From positions 1-8,071 of the forward strand of contig JABIYQ010000453.1 of NCBI GenBank assembly GCA_018702715.1: DNA of 8,071 nucleotides. The letters run 5' to 3'. Position 1 is the stretch's first letter. Each line of letters begins with the position of its first letter. The position numbers and the translations under genes are program-made. The stretch comes from Desulfobacula sp. (lineage in GTDB: Bacteria; Desulfobacterota; Desulfobacteria; Desulfobacterales; Desulfobacteraceae). The notes below the pieces were generated by a model, which ran no database searches, was not told the DNA's origin, and saw only the letters and a list, made by a program, of their open reading frames with translations. Of this stretch, positions 1 through 5,132 are shown in pieces.

Positions 1-264
1 AGATACTGCAAAAATAGCCACAAGAAAGAAAGCAGAAAGTCCATCTATTTGAAATGTCAGTGAAAAAACGTTGAGGTATTTAAAGGAGGCAGCAGCAGTT
101 CCAGACTGAATAAGTTTTGTCGCAGCATCGATCAAACCCAAAAGACAACCGGCGCTTAACAAAAAAACCGTAGTGATTCTAGCGAATTTTACCTGTTTTA
201 CTAAAAAAAGGGAACATAAGCCTCCTAATAGTATTAGCAGTAAAGATATAAAAAATTGACTCAT
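1..264 (-). CDS. Proton-translocating NADH dehydrogenase/hydrogenase-4 type membrane subunit, N-terminal part
   Basis: Reading leftward from ATG at 264, 88 codons stay open to the window edge, so this is a 5' part of a longer gene. The peptide begins MSQFFISLLLILLGG and has hydrophobic segments at about residues 3-22 and 27-47, and a third starting near 77. Around residues 70-82 it reads FSLTFQIDGLSAFF, which matches the 'F-x-I-D-x-L-S-A-F-F' entry into the conserved antiporter-like core of HyfB/NuoL/MrpD proteins. These proteins form the membrane arm of complex I or membrane-bound hydrogenases and move protons or Na+ across the cytoplasmic membrane. A GGGG stretch lies about 5 bases before the ATG. 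The subfamily (HyfB, NuoL or Mrp-type) cannot be settled from 88 residues; HyfB-like is preferred because of the short N-terminus. Confidence 0.75.
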   Translation of the reverse strand, partial: MSQFFISLLLILLGGLCSLFLVKQVKFARITTVFLLSAGCLLGLIDAATKLIQSGTAAASFKYLNVFSLTFQIDGLSAFFLVAIFAVS

Positions 265-302
265 AAATTCCCCATTCTATTTAATTCTTTTATCCGGCAA
301 TT

Positions 303-428
303 TTAAGGATAGTGTAGGTTGTATATGGAATGAACCTTTAAAAATGAATTTTTAAGGCCATGCATCTTTCCATATTCAAGCCTTTTTATCGCATTTATAT
401 AAGTTTTTCTTGTCAAATCTCTATCCAT
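303..428 (-). CDS. Possible small ORF, 41 residues, unknown
   Basis: An ATG at 428 opens 41 codons ending at TAA 303-305, 38 bases upstream of the HyfB-like start and on the same strand. The frame stays open back to a TAA at 459-461. The peptide (MDRDLTRKTYINAIKRLEYG, then KMHGLKN and a short tail) is basic and looks like one amphipathic helix, without cysteines, a signal peptide or a motif I recognise. There is no convincing ribosome binding site; the nearest AGG is 13 bases away. It could be a leader peptide, the C-terminal remnant of a lost gene, or chance in AT-rich DNA. Existence as a gene is uncertain. Confidence 0.22.
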   Translation of the reverse strand: MDRDLTRKTYINAIKRLEYGKMHGLKNSFLKVHSIYNLHYP

Positions 429-583
429 AATTTCAGCAATACCTAATCCTATATTTTTTTAATAAAACAGTTTTTATTAAAGTAGAACTTTGTTTTTGTC
501 AAGAGTTAGATTACGAAAATAGCAAATTAGCAATATGTTATTTAATAAATGGTTTTTAAAATTTGATTTTTCTCAATAATTTT

Positions 584-600
584 TCAGCAGATATTGCTGA
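584..600. repeat. Small inverted repeat after the ATP-grasp gene
   Basis: TCAGCA at 584-589 and TGCTGA at 595-600 form a perfect 6-bp stem with a 5-base loop, 15 bases past the stop codon of the ATP-grasp gene. Read on the minus strand it is followed by AAAA and not by a T run, so it does not look like a standard intrinsic terminator. It may still act as a transcript end or processing hairpin. Confidence 0.3.
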
Positions 601-614
601 TATGAATAGAAAAA

Positions 615-1850
615 TTAATGGCGGGAAACTATGGGCCGGTCTTCAGAATCTATATCAATTCCTATGGTATCGCCGGTTTTAAACCCGAGACGCAAAAATT
701 CCTTGATCACTTTATTATGGCGGGCAACATTCCAATAGGCTGACCAGAGTGGATTTCGTACAGTGTCAATACCATATGCGTCATGGCTGCACAGGTTGAT
801 TCTAAATTTGTGTTTTGCAATCAATGTGTCAGCTTCAGCAAGAAAAATATCAATTTTGTATAGGTTATTATGCAGAGCTTTTGACAAGGTTTTCTGAAGT
901 TCAGGCCAATCTTCCAGGTAATGGCTGGTGATCTGGTAGAGCTCACTTGAATCCTGTATTGAAAACCCCAGGATAGCAAACCGCTGGTGCCTCAGGGCAA
1001 AAGACTCAAGTTCTTTTTCATATGCCTTTATGCTGGTTATGATATCATTAATACCAGGCTTTGGATCTTTGTATTTCTGGACAAGATCTTCACATTGGCT
1101 GATGATATTGATATAAAAGGCCTTGTTGTCCATCACATAAACCGGTCTTTCCCTGTAATTTCTTCGTTTCCGCATGCGTCTTATGCCATCAAGTCTGATG
1201 GAACGCTCACTTTCTTTTTCTTCCAGAGTCTCAATATTTGAAATATCCTTGGCCTGCACAACAAAAATATCTCCATCAGTTGAGATAATATACTCAATCT
1301 CGCATCTGAATCCCAAAAACTTTTGTATGTCTTCTGAAAGCTTTAACAATCTTTGATCATGGGGCACCTTTGTGATAAAGGGTTCGCTGTGAACCTTTTG
1401 GGTGCGGTTCCTGCAATAACCGAATTCCCAATGGTTGACAAGCTTTTTTGCCATGACACTGGAGCCGTTTACAAACGGCATAACGATTATGCCCATTTCA
1501 TTCATATCGATTTCAGGGGCGTGATTGAATTTCTGCTGCCTAAGGATGGATAATTGTTTGGATGTTTCAGCTATTTTAATCATTCGGTTTCGCGCATACT
1601 TTATCCCGCCAATATCTGCATATGTTTCAAGAGAATCAAAGGTGCCGCCCTTATATCCTGATTCCAGAGGATGTGCGCTTCTTGCTATAACTTTATAACT
1701 TTCACGGTGTTTTTCTAAAAACAAATTAAGCTGCTCAAAATCCTGAGTGTTGAATTTATCAGACGACACATAAATAAATTCCGGGACATTGAATTCTTTT
1801 TTTCTAAGTTTTTCAAGCAGTCTTGCTTTTTCTGGTATTTTGTTTTTCAC
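615..1850 (-). CDS. PEP/pyruvate-binding (PPDK N-terminal type) ATP-grasp domain protein
   Basis: This is a 411-residue soluble protein. Residues about 52-205 resemble the nucleotide-binding ATP-grasp domain of PEP synthase and pyruvate phosphate dikinase. IARSAHPLESGYKGGTF (55-71) corresponds to the Arg-Ser...Glu...Gly-x-Phe nucleotide loop, IIVMPFVNGSSVMA (121-134) to the 'vvVQ-M' strand, and EIEYIISTDGDIFVVQAKDIS (184-204) to the 'DIEW...gelyiLQaRpi' segment with its Mg-binding Glu and Gln. The phosphohistidine and PEP-binding domains of the full enzymes (about 800 residues) are absent. Instead a basic patch (RRMRKRRNYRERP, 224-236) leads into about 175 residues that I do not recognise. 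The start is GTG at 1850, with AAGG six bases upstream and an in-frame stop at 1866-1868. It is transcribed divergently from the receiver gene. The domain call is fairly sure; the reaction is unknown. Confidence 0.65.
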   Translation of the reverse strand: MKNKIPEKARLLEKLRKKEFNVPEFIYVSSDKFNTQDFEQLNLFLEKHRESYKVIARSAHPLESGYKGGTFDSLETYADIGGIKYARNRMIKIAETSKQLSILRQQKFNHAPEIDMNEMGIIVMPFVNGSSVMAKKLVNHWEFGYCRNRTQKVHSEPFITKVPHDQRLLKLSEDIQKFLGFRCEIEYIISTDGDIFVVQAKDISNIETLEEKESERSIRLDGIRRMRKRRNYRERPVYVMDNKAFYINIISQCEDLVQKYKDPKPGINDIITSIKAYEKELESFALRHQRFAILGFSIQDSSELYQITSHYLEDWPELQKTLSKALHNNLYKIDIFLAEADTLIAKHKFRINLCSHDAYGIDTVRNPLWSAYWNVARHNKVIKEFLRLGFKTGDTIGIDIDSEDRPIVSRH

Positions 1851-1858
1851 GTATAGCC

Positions 1859-1885
1859 TTGACTTTTATAGCAACTTTCAATAAT
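1859..1885 (+). promoter_or_regulatory. Possible sigma-70 promoter for the signalling cluster
   Basis: TTGACT at 1859-1864 (5 of 6 to the -35 consensus) is followed after 15 bases by AATAAT at 1880-1885 (5 of 6 to the -10 consensus). The spacer is shorter than the usual 16-18, which lowers confidence. Transcription would begin near 1892, just before the palindrome at 1900-1913, so a protein bound there could block it. Confidence 0.3.
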
Positions 1886-1899
1886 TTAGATGAAACTCG

Positions 1900-1913
1900 A
1901 CCAATCAATTGGT
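1900..1913. promoter_or_regulatory. Palindromic operator-like site, ACCAAT-CA-ATTGGT
   Basis: The two 6-base arms (1900-1905 and 1908-1913) are perfect inverted repeats around a 2-base centre. The site sits in the 90-base divergent region between the ATP-grasp gene and the receiver gene. The size, symmetry and position are typical of a dimeric repressor operator, and a TetR-type regulator is suggested by the TetR-like peptide encoded 28 bases downstream. No intact regulator gene is present in the window. Regulator identity is inference. Confidence 0.5.
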
Positions 1914-1940
1914 TGTCCGCTAACTCTTTTTAGGTAGCAT

Positions 1941-2040
1941 ATGTCGAAACGGAATGCAATACTTACCGCGGCCATCCGGCTGTCTTCACCAAACGGGTTC
2001 AAGGAATCTCAATCCTACTCTAAATCCAATATATCTAAAA
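1941..2040 (+). pseudogene. Vestigial N-terminus of a TetR/AcrR-family regulator, fused in frame to REC1
   Basis: The first residues, SKRNAILTAAIRLSSPNGFK, closely follow the start of TetR-family helix-turn-helix domains ('r..IL.AA..LF...GF...'). Two changes look like decay: the conserved Phe after Leu is Ser, and a Pro sits in the turn before Gly-Phe. After about residue 23 the resemblance stops, with no recognition helix, and the sequence is Ser/Asn/Lys-rich up to the receiver. I infer that a tetR gene start and its promoter were joined to the receiver by deletion or insertion. A chance or independently evolved leader is the alternative. Confidence 0.45.
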
Positions 2041-2432
2041 ACCTCAACTTTGAGATGCCTTCAAAAGTTCTTTTGGTGGATGATGAAAAAGAATTTGTAC
2101 AGACCCTGTCAGAGCGTTTGCAAATGCGGGATATGGGAACCGCCGTTGTCTATGGCGGAAAATCAGCTTTGGAGTTGATTGGTAATGATACACCTGAAAT
2201 AATGATAATTGATCTGAGGATGCCAGTAATTGACGGTATAGAACTTCTAAAACAAGTAAAACAAACACAACCTGAAATCGAAATAATTGTTCTTACAGGT
2301 CATGGATCTGAACAGGACAAAAAAACCTGCATGGATCTGGGAGCCTTTGCATATATGCAAAAGCCTGTTGATATTAATTTATTAAGTGATTCTCTTAAAA
2401 AGGCATATATGAAGATCAAGGCAGTTGATTAA
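1941..2432 (+). CDS. Stand-alone response regulator receiver (REC1) with TetR-like N-terminal extension
   Basis: The protein is 163 residues, of which about 41-160 are a complete CheY-like receiver: acidic pair D47-D48 in KVLLVDDEKEF, phospho-acceptor D91 in IIDLRMP, T119 in VLTGHG and K141 in QKPVD. No output domain follows, so it should act as a phosphate carrier or by protein contact in the cytoplasm. The first 38 residues are unusual for a receiver. An alternative ATG at 2055 (residue 39, MPSKVLLVDDEKEF) aligns exactly with the start of the second receiver (MSEKVLLVDDEKEF), so it may be the ancestral or true start. The 1941 start has AGG six bases upstream; the 2055 start has only a weak GAG. 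The stop lies 9 bases before the kinase and in the same reading frame as it. The receiver call is secure; the start is not. Confidence 0.9.
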   Translation: MSKRNAILTAAIRLSSPNGFKESQSYSKSNISKNLNFEMPSKVLLVDDEKEFVQTLSERLQMRDMGTAVVYGGKSALELIGNDTPEIMIIDLRMPVIDGIELLKQVKQTQPEIEIIVLTGHGSEQDKKTCMDLGAFAYMQKPVDINLLSDSLKKAYMKIKAVD

Positions 2433-2441
2433 AAATATGCC

Positions 2442-3863
2442 TTGAGCGCATTCCAAGATGCAACAGCTAAAATTATGAAGCAATTAAAAAAATTCAAACC
2501 TGCATTCTGGGACCATCGGGACGTTGCCGGCAAACATCCGCAAACCAGTTTTAATTTTCGGCGCAAGTGGAAGCTGCTTGTTTTATTTACCTCTTTTATG
2601 GCCCTTTTGCCTCTTTTTGTCATGACCCTTGTGGATTTTAGCCTCACACGCCGGGTTATTGAGGATGAGGTGAAAAGCAGTATGTCAAAAATTCTAAACG
2701 CTGCAATAAGTTCTATTTCATTTTCCACAGACCTTAAAAAATCAGCACTTGACTACATAGTCCACTCTGATCCAGGAAAAGACAATGACATATTTGTTGT
2801 CAATGAAGATGGTACTTTACTAACCCCCTCTTTTTATTATGGGAAGTCAGGAACGCCCAATGCAGTTAATACCAAGTTGTTCAAAGAAATGGCCGGTATT
2901 GAAAAGGATGTTGCACTAAACAAAAAGCCCGTCATCACAGGATATGCCAGGATAAAGGATTCCTCTTTAATATTAGTTCTGACCAAATGCGAAGAAGAAC
3001 TTACAGACCTGTGGCTCAAACCCAGGCTCAAGCTGGTTGGGTATCTGGCAATCAGCATTATGCTGATTTTATTATCCATCATGGGTACGTCAACTTATCT
3101 TGTGCGACGTATTCATTCTGCAGATCGCAAAAGGAGTGAAGCACTTCACCATGCAGAATATGCAAAAAAACTTGCATCCATAGGTCGACTGGCATCGGGA
3201 GTTGCCCATGAAATCAATAACCCTCTGGCGATTATCAATCAAAAAACAGGTTTGATTATAGACCTTCTGACAATGAAAAAAAAACTTTCTTCAGTAGAGC
3301 GGATTGTTCCCCTTGCAAATGATGTTCTTGATACAGTTAAACGGTGCGGTACCATCACCAGACGACTGTTGGATTTTGCCCGGCATATGGAGCCCAGCAT
3401 AGAATCAGTTGATATAAGGGAAGTTGTAGGACAGGTACTTGCTTTTCTTGAAAAAGAAGCTGAACGACGACGTATCACTATATCTGTTGACATCAAAGAC
3501 ACGATTCCAAATTTTGAATGTGATAAAGGAAGTCTACAGCAGATTTTTTTAAACCTGATTGAAAATGCATTTGCTGCAATGGAAGATGGTGGACTATTGA
3601 CTGTCGCCATCAAATTTAAAACAAAAGAAGAGTTGACTATCACAGTATCAGATAATGGAATTGGTATTTCTAATGAAGATATTGATAAAATATTTGAACC
3701 TTTTTATTCATCTAAAAATGATCATTGGGGAACCGGGCTTGGATTGTCCATTACTTACGGACTGGTAAAGGAAATCAATGGTGATATTAGGGTAAAAAGC
3801 CGGGTGGGTAAAGGCACCCGATTTACAATCACACTGCCTTTAAAGAATGTTGAGGAAAATTAA
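2442..3863 (+). CDS. Membrane sensor histidine kinase (NtrB/ZraS-like)
   Basis: The protein is 473 residues from a TTG start. Membrane segments lie at about 44-66 and 197-221 and enclose about 130 extracytoplasmic residues. A stretch at 115-130 (NDIFVVNEDGTLLTPS) resembles Cache sensor domains, a weak match. After the second segment come a linker helix and a HisKA domain with H256 in GVAHEINNPLAII, then an intact HATPase: N-box QQIFLNLIENAF (366-377), G1 DNGIGIS (404-410), F-box IFEPFYSSK (417-425) and G2 GTGLGLS (430-436). It should autophosphorylate H256 and pass phosphate to the adjacent receivers. No good ribosome binding site precedes TTG 2442 or the alternative ATG at 2475, so translation is probably coupled to REC1. 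The gene overlaps the next one by one base. The kinase call is very secure; the ligand is unknown. Confidence 0.93.
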   Translation: MSAFQDATAKIMKQLKKFKPAFWDHRDVAGKHPQTSFNFRRKWKLLVLFTSFMALLPLFVMTLVDFSLTRRVIEDEVKSSMSKILNAAISSISFSTDLKKSALDYIVHSDPGKDNDIFVVNEDGTLLTPSFYYGKSGTPNAVNTKLFKEMAGIEKDVALNKKPVITGYARIKDSSLILVLTKCEEELTDLWLKPRLKLVGYLAISIMLILLSIMGTSTYLVRRIHSADRKRSEALHHAEYAKKLASIGRLASGVAHEINNPLAIINQKTGLIIDLLTMKKKLSSVERIVPLANDVLDTVKRCGTITRRLLDFARHMEPSIESVDIREVVGQVLAFLEKEAERRRITISVDIKDTIPNFECDKGSLQQIFLNLIENAFAAMEDGGLLTVAIKFKTKEELTITVSDNGIGISNEDIDKIFEPFYSSKNDHWGTGLGLSITYGLVKEINGDIRVKSRVGKGTRFTITLPLKNVEEN

Positions 3864-4522
3864 TGGCAAAAAATGACAATTTACTTGCAGAGACAGGTGT
3901 GAAGTTTTTCGGCCAGATGTCTGCCTCGGCAACCCATGAAATTAAAAACACCCTGTCCATTATAAATGAAAGTTCAGGGTTGCTGCATGATCTGTCAATG
4001 ATGGCCCAAAAAGGTCATCCCCTTTCCCTTGAACGCATCAAAGACATTTCGCAAAGAGTGACCCGGCAAGTAAAAAAAACAGATCTGGTATTACAAAAAT
4101 TGAACCGTTTTTCCCACAGTGTTGATCAGGCAAAAGAAATAGTCGATATTGAGAAAACTGTAACTTTTGTTCTTCATTTGGTATCCCGGCTTGTTGAGAT
4201 GCAGGGGGCGATTGTTAAGATAAAGCCTGCTTTATCACCCATGCTGGTTTTCACAAACCTTTTTTATCTGGAAAATATGATCTGGAGAGCCATTGAACAC
4301 GCCTGTTTTGTTCAAGAGGGAGAAAAAAAGGTAATGATTTCATTTGGAACCGATCCTAAAGCACCCTCGATCTGGTTTTTAATGGACACGGCTAAAGATG
4401 ATATAATGGATGATCTATTTGGGTCAAAAAAAGACCATGCCCTATTGGCATATCTGGATATATCCATTAAAAAAAATAGAGAAAATAATAGTTTTGGTCT
4501 TTTATTGCCAAAACGCATTTAA
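3863..4522 (+). CDS. Degenerate kinase-like histidine phosphotransferase (ChpT/Spo0B-like)
   Basis: This 219-residue soluble protein aligns along its length with the cytoplasmic part of the preceding kinase. The H-box is kept: QMSASATHEIKNTLSIINESS, with H25 equivalent to H256 of the kinase. The ATP-binding half has lost its function. The N-box Asn residues are R142 and H146, DNGIGIS is replaced by MDTAKDD (174-180), and the G2 box GTGLGLS is replaced by LLAYLDIS (194-201), although flanking residues (LFGSKKDH against PFYSSKNDH) still align. A DHp helix pair with a dead ATPase-like domain is the architecture of ChpT and Spo0B, which move phosphate between receivers without using ATP. The ATG overlaps the kinase stop (TAATG), with GAGG seven bases upstream, so the two are translationally coupled. 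A phosphatase or scaffold role is the alternative. Confidence 0.75.
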   Translation: MAKNDNLLAETGVKFFGQMSASATHEIKNTLSIINESSGLLHDLSMMAQKGHPLSLERIKDISQRVTRQVKKTDLVLQKLNRFSHSVDQAKEIVDIEKTVTFVLHLVSRLVEMQGAIVKIKPALSPMLVFTNLFYLENMIWRAIEHACFVQEGEKKVMISFGTDPKAPSIWFLMDTAKDDIMDDLFGSKKDHALLAYLDISIKKNRENNSFGLLLPKRI

Positions 4523-4530
4523 CCTTTTAC

Positions 4531-4546
4531 GCCAATTTAATTTGGC
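4531..4546. repeat. Small inverted repeat between phosphotransferase and REC2 genes
   Basis: GCCAA at 4531-4535 and TTGGC at 4542-4546 form a 5-bp stem with a 6-base loop in the 53-base gap before REC2. No T run follows, so it is not a terminator. It might be a processing or translation-modulating hairpin, or chance. Confidence 0.25.
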
Positions 4547-4575
4547 TAAAGCACCACGTTTTAAGGAGAAAGATA

Positions 4576-5004
4576 ATGTCGGAAAAAGTATTGCTTGTGG
4601 ATGATGAAAAAGAATTTTTAGAAATCATGTCGGAACGTATGACTGCCCGTGGTATGGAGGTGACGACTGCCCAATCTGCTGACCAGGCCCTTGCTATTAT
4701 CGCAAAAAAATCATTTGATGCCATTGTCATGGATTTTCAGATGCCTGGAATGGATGGTATGGAAGCATTGAAGACTATTAAAAGTAAAAGGCCGGAACTA
4801 CAGATCATTCTGCTTACCGGTTATGCCACTGTTGAGAAAACTGTTGAAGCCATGAAGGTCGGAGCCACCGATTTCCTTGAAAAACCGGCAGACATAGAAG
4901 CTCTTTCAGATAAAATCAAAAAAGCCAAGACTGAAAAAATGCTCATCGTTGAAAAACAAACAGAGGAAAAAATCAAAGACATCCTCCAGCGGTATGGTGG
5001 ATAA
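4576..5004 (+). CDS. Stand-alone response regulator receiver (REC2)
   Basis: The protein is 142 residues: a full CheY-like receiver with D9-D10 (VLLVDDEKEF), phospho-acceptor D53 in VMDFQMPGMDG, T81 in LLTGYA and K103 in LEKPAD. After the receiver a charged helix (about 113-142, ending KDILQRYGG) could form a coiled coil or docking tail. There is no DNA-binding or enzymatic domain. The start has a strong AAGGAG seven bases upstream, so this protein is probably made at a higher level than its neighbours. The first 20 residues closely match the receiver part of REC1, pointing to duplication. As a stand-alone receiver behind a phosphotransferase it is a plausible terminal acceptor of the relay, but its target is not evident from the sequence. 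Confidence 0.93.
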   Translation: MSEKVLLVDDEKEFLEIMSERMTARGMEVTTAQSADQALAIIAKKSFDAIVMDFQMPGMDGMEALKTIKSKRPELQIILLTGYATVEKTVEAMKVGATDFLEKPADIEALSDKIKKAKTEKMLIVEKQTEEKIKDILQRYGG

Positions 5005-5029
5005 AAAATTTAATTTTTCCCGGATTTTC

Positions 5030-5057
5030 TTGACAACAAGCAATTTCCTATTTTATT
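5030..5057 (+). promoter_or_regulatory. Likely sigma-70 promoter of the permease-CBS operon
   Basis: A perfect TTGACA at 5030-5035 is followed after 16 bases by TTTATT at 5052-5057 (4 of 6 to the -10 consensus). It lies in the 116-base gap between REC2 and the permease, giving a 5' leader of about 70 bases. The permease could therefore be expressed separately from the signalling genes. Confidence 0.45.
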
Positions 5058-5077
5058 TAGAACCATTTTAAAATTAA

Positions 5078-5094
5078 AGGGTCAATATAACCCT
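5078..5094. promoter_or_regulatory. Inverted repeat in the permease leader, AGGGT-N7-ACCCT
   Basis: The arms at 5078-5082 and 5090-5094 are perfect 5-base inverted repeats, with a 7-base AT-rich centre. The element lies between the predicted promoter and the permease ribosome binding site. It could be an operator or a small RNA hairpin; the sequence does not decide. Confidence 0.3.
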
Positions 5095-5132
5095 AGGTAA
5101 ATTTATATTAACTATAGGAGATGGATACTAAC

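Larger units (their letters stand above)
265..614. other. AT-rich intergenic region of 350 bases
   Basis: This separates the 3' end of the ATP-grasp gene from the start of the HyfB-like gene, both on the minus strand. Apart from the doubtful ORF at 303-428 it holds an AT-rich imperfect inverted repeat at 335-357 (CCTT...AAGG ends) and a 6-bp inverted repeat at 584-600 (TCAGCA, 5-base loop, TGCTGA). A minus-strand TTGACA reads from 416 to 411 and could be a -35 box for the HyfB-like gene, but no good -10 stands at the right distance. The promoter of the HyfB-like gene most likely lies here, but I cannot place it. Confidence 0.5.

Noticed and set aside
387..416. Minus-strand TTGACA (416-411) as promoter of the HyfB-like gene
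   Set aside because: The best -10 at a usable distance (GCGATA after 18 bases) is poor, so I did not list it as a promoter.
987..1241. Plus-strand ORF of 84 codons, and neighbours at 1174-1356 and 1353-1553
   Set aside because: They lie antisense within the ATP-grasp gene, have no protein-like motifs and no ribosome binding sites.
2429..2728. Minus-strand ORF of 99 codons across the kinase start
   Set aside because: Antisense shadow of the REC1-kinase junction and kinase N-terminus, with no recognisable domain.
3239..3643. Minus-strand ORF of 134 codons
   Set aside because: Fully antisense to the kinase catalytic domain, whose boxes are intact; Ser/Arg-rich composition typical of a shadow frame.
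4410..4604. Plus-strand ORF of 64 codons between the phosphotransferase and REC2
   Set aside because: It overlaps the end of one gene and the start of the next in another frame; both real genes have better starts and conserved motifs.
5005..5025. A/T run after REC2 as an intrinsic terminator
   Set aside because: The only fold is an A/T-only stem with no GC pairs, too weak to be called a terminator.
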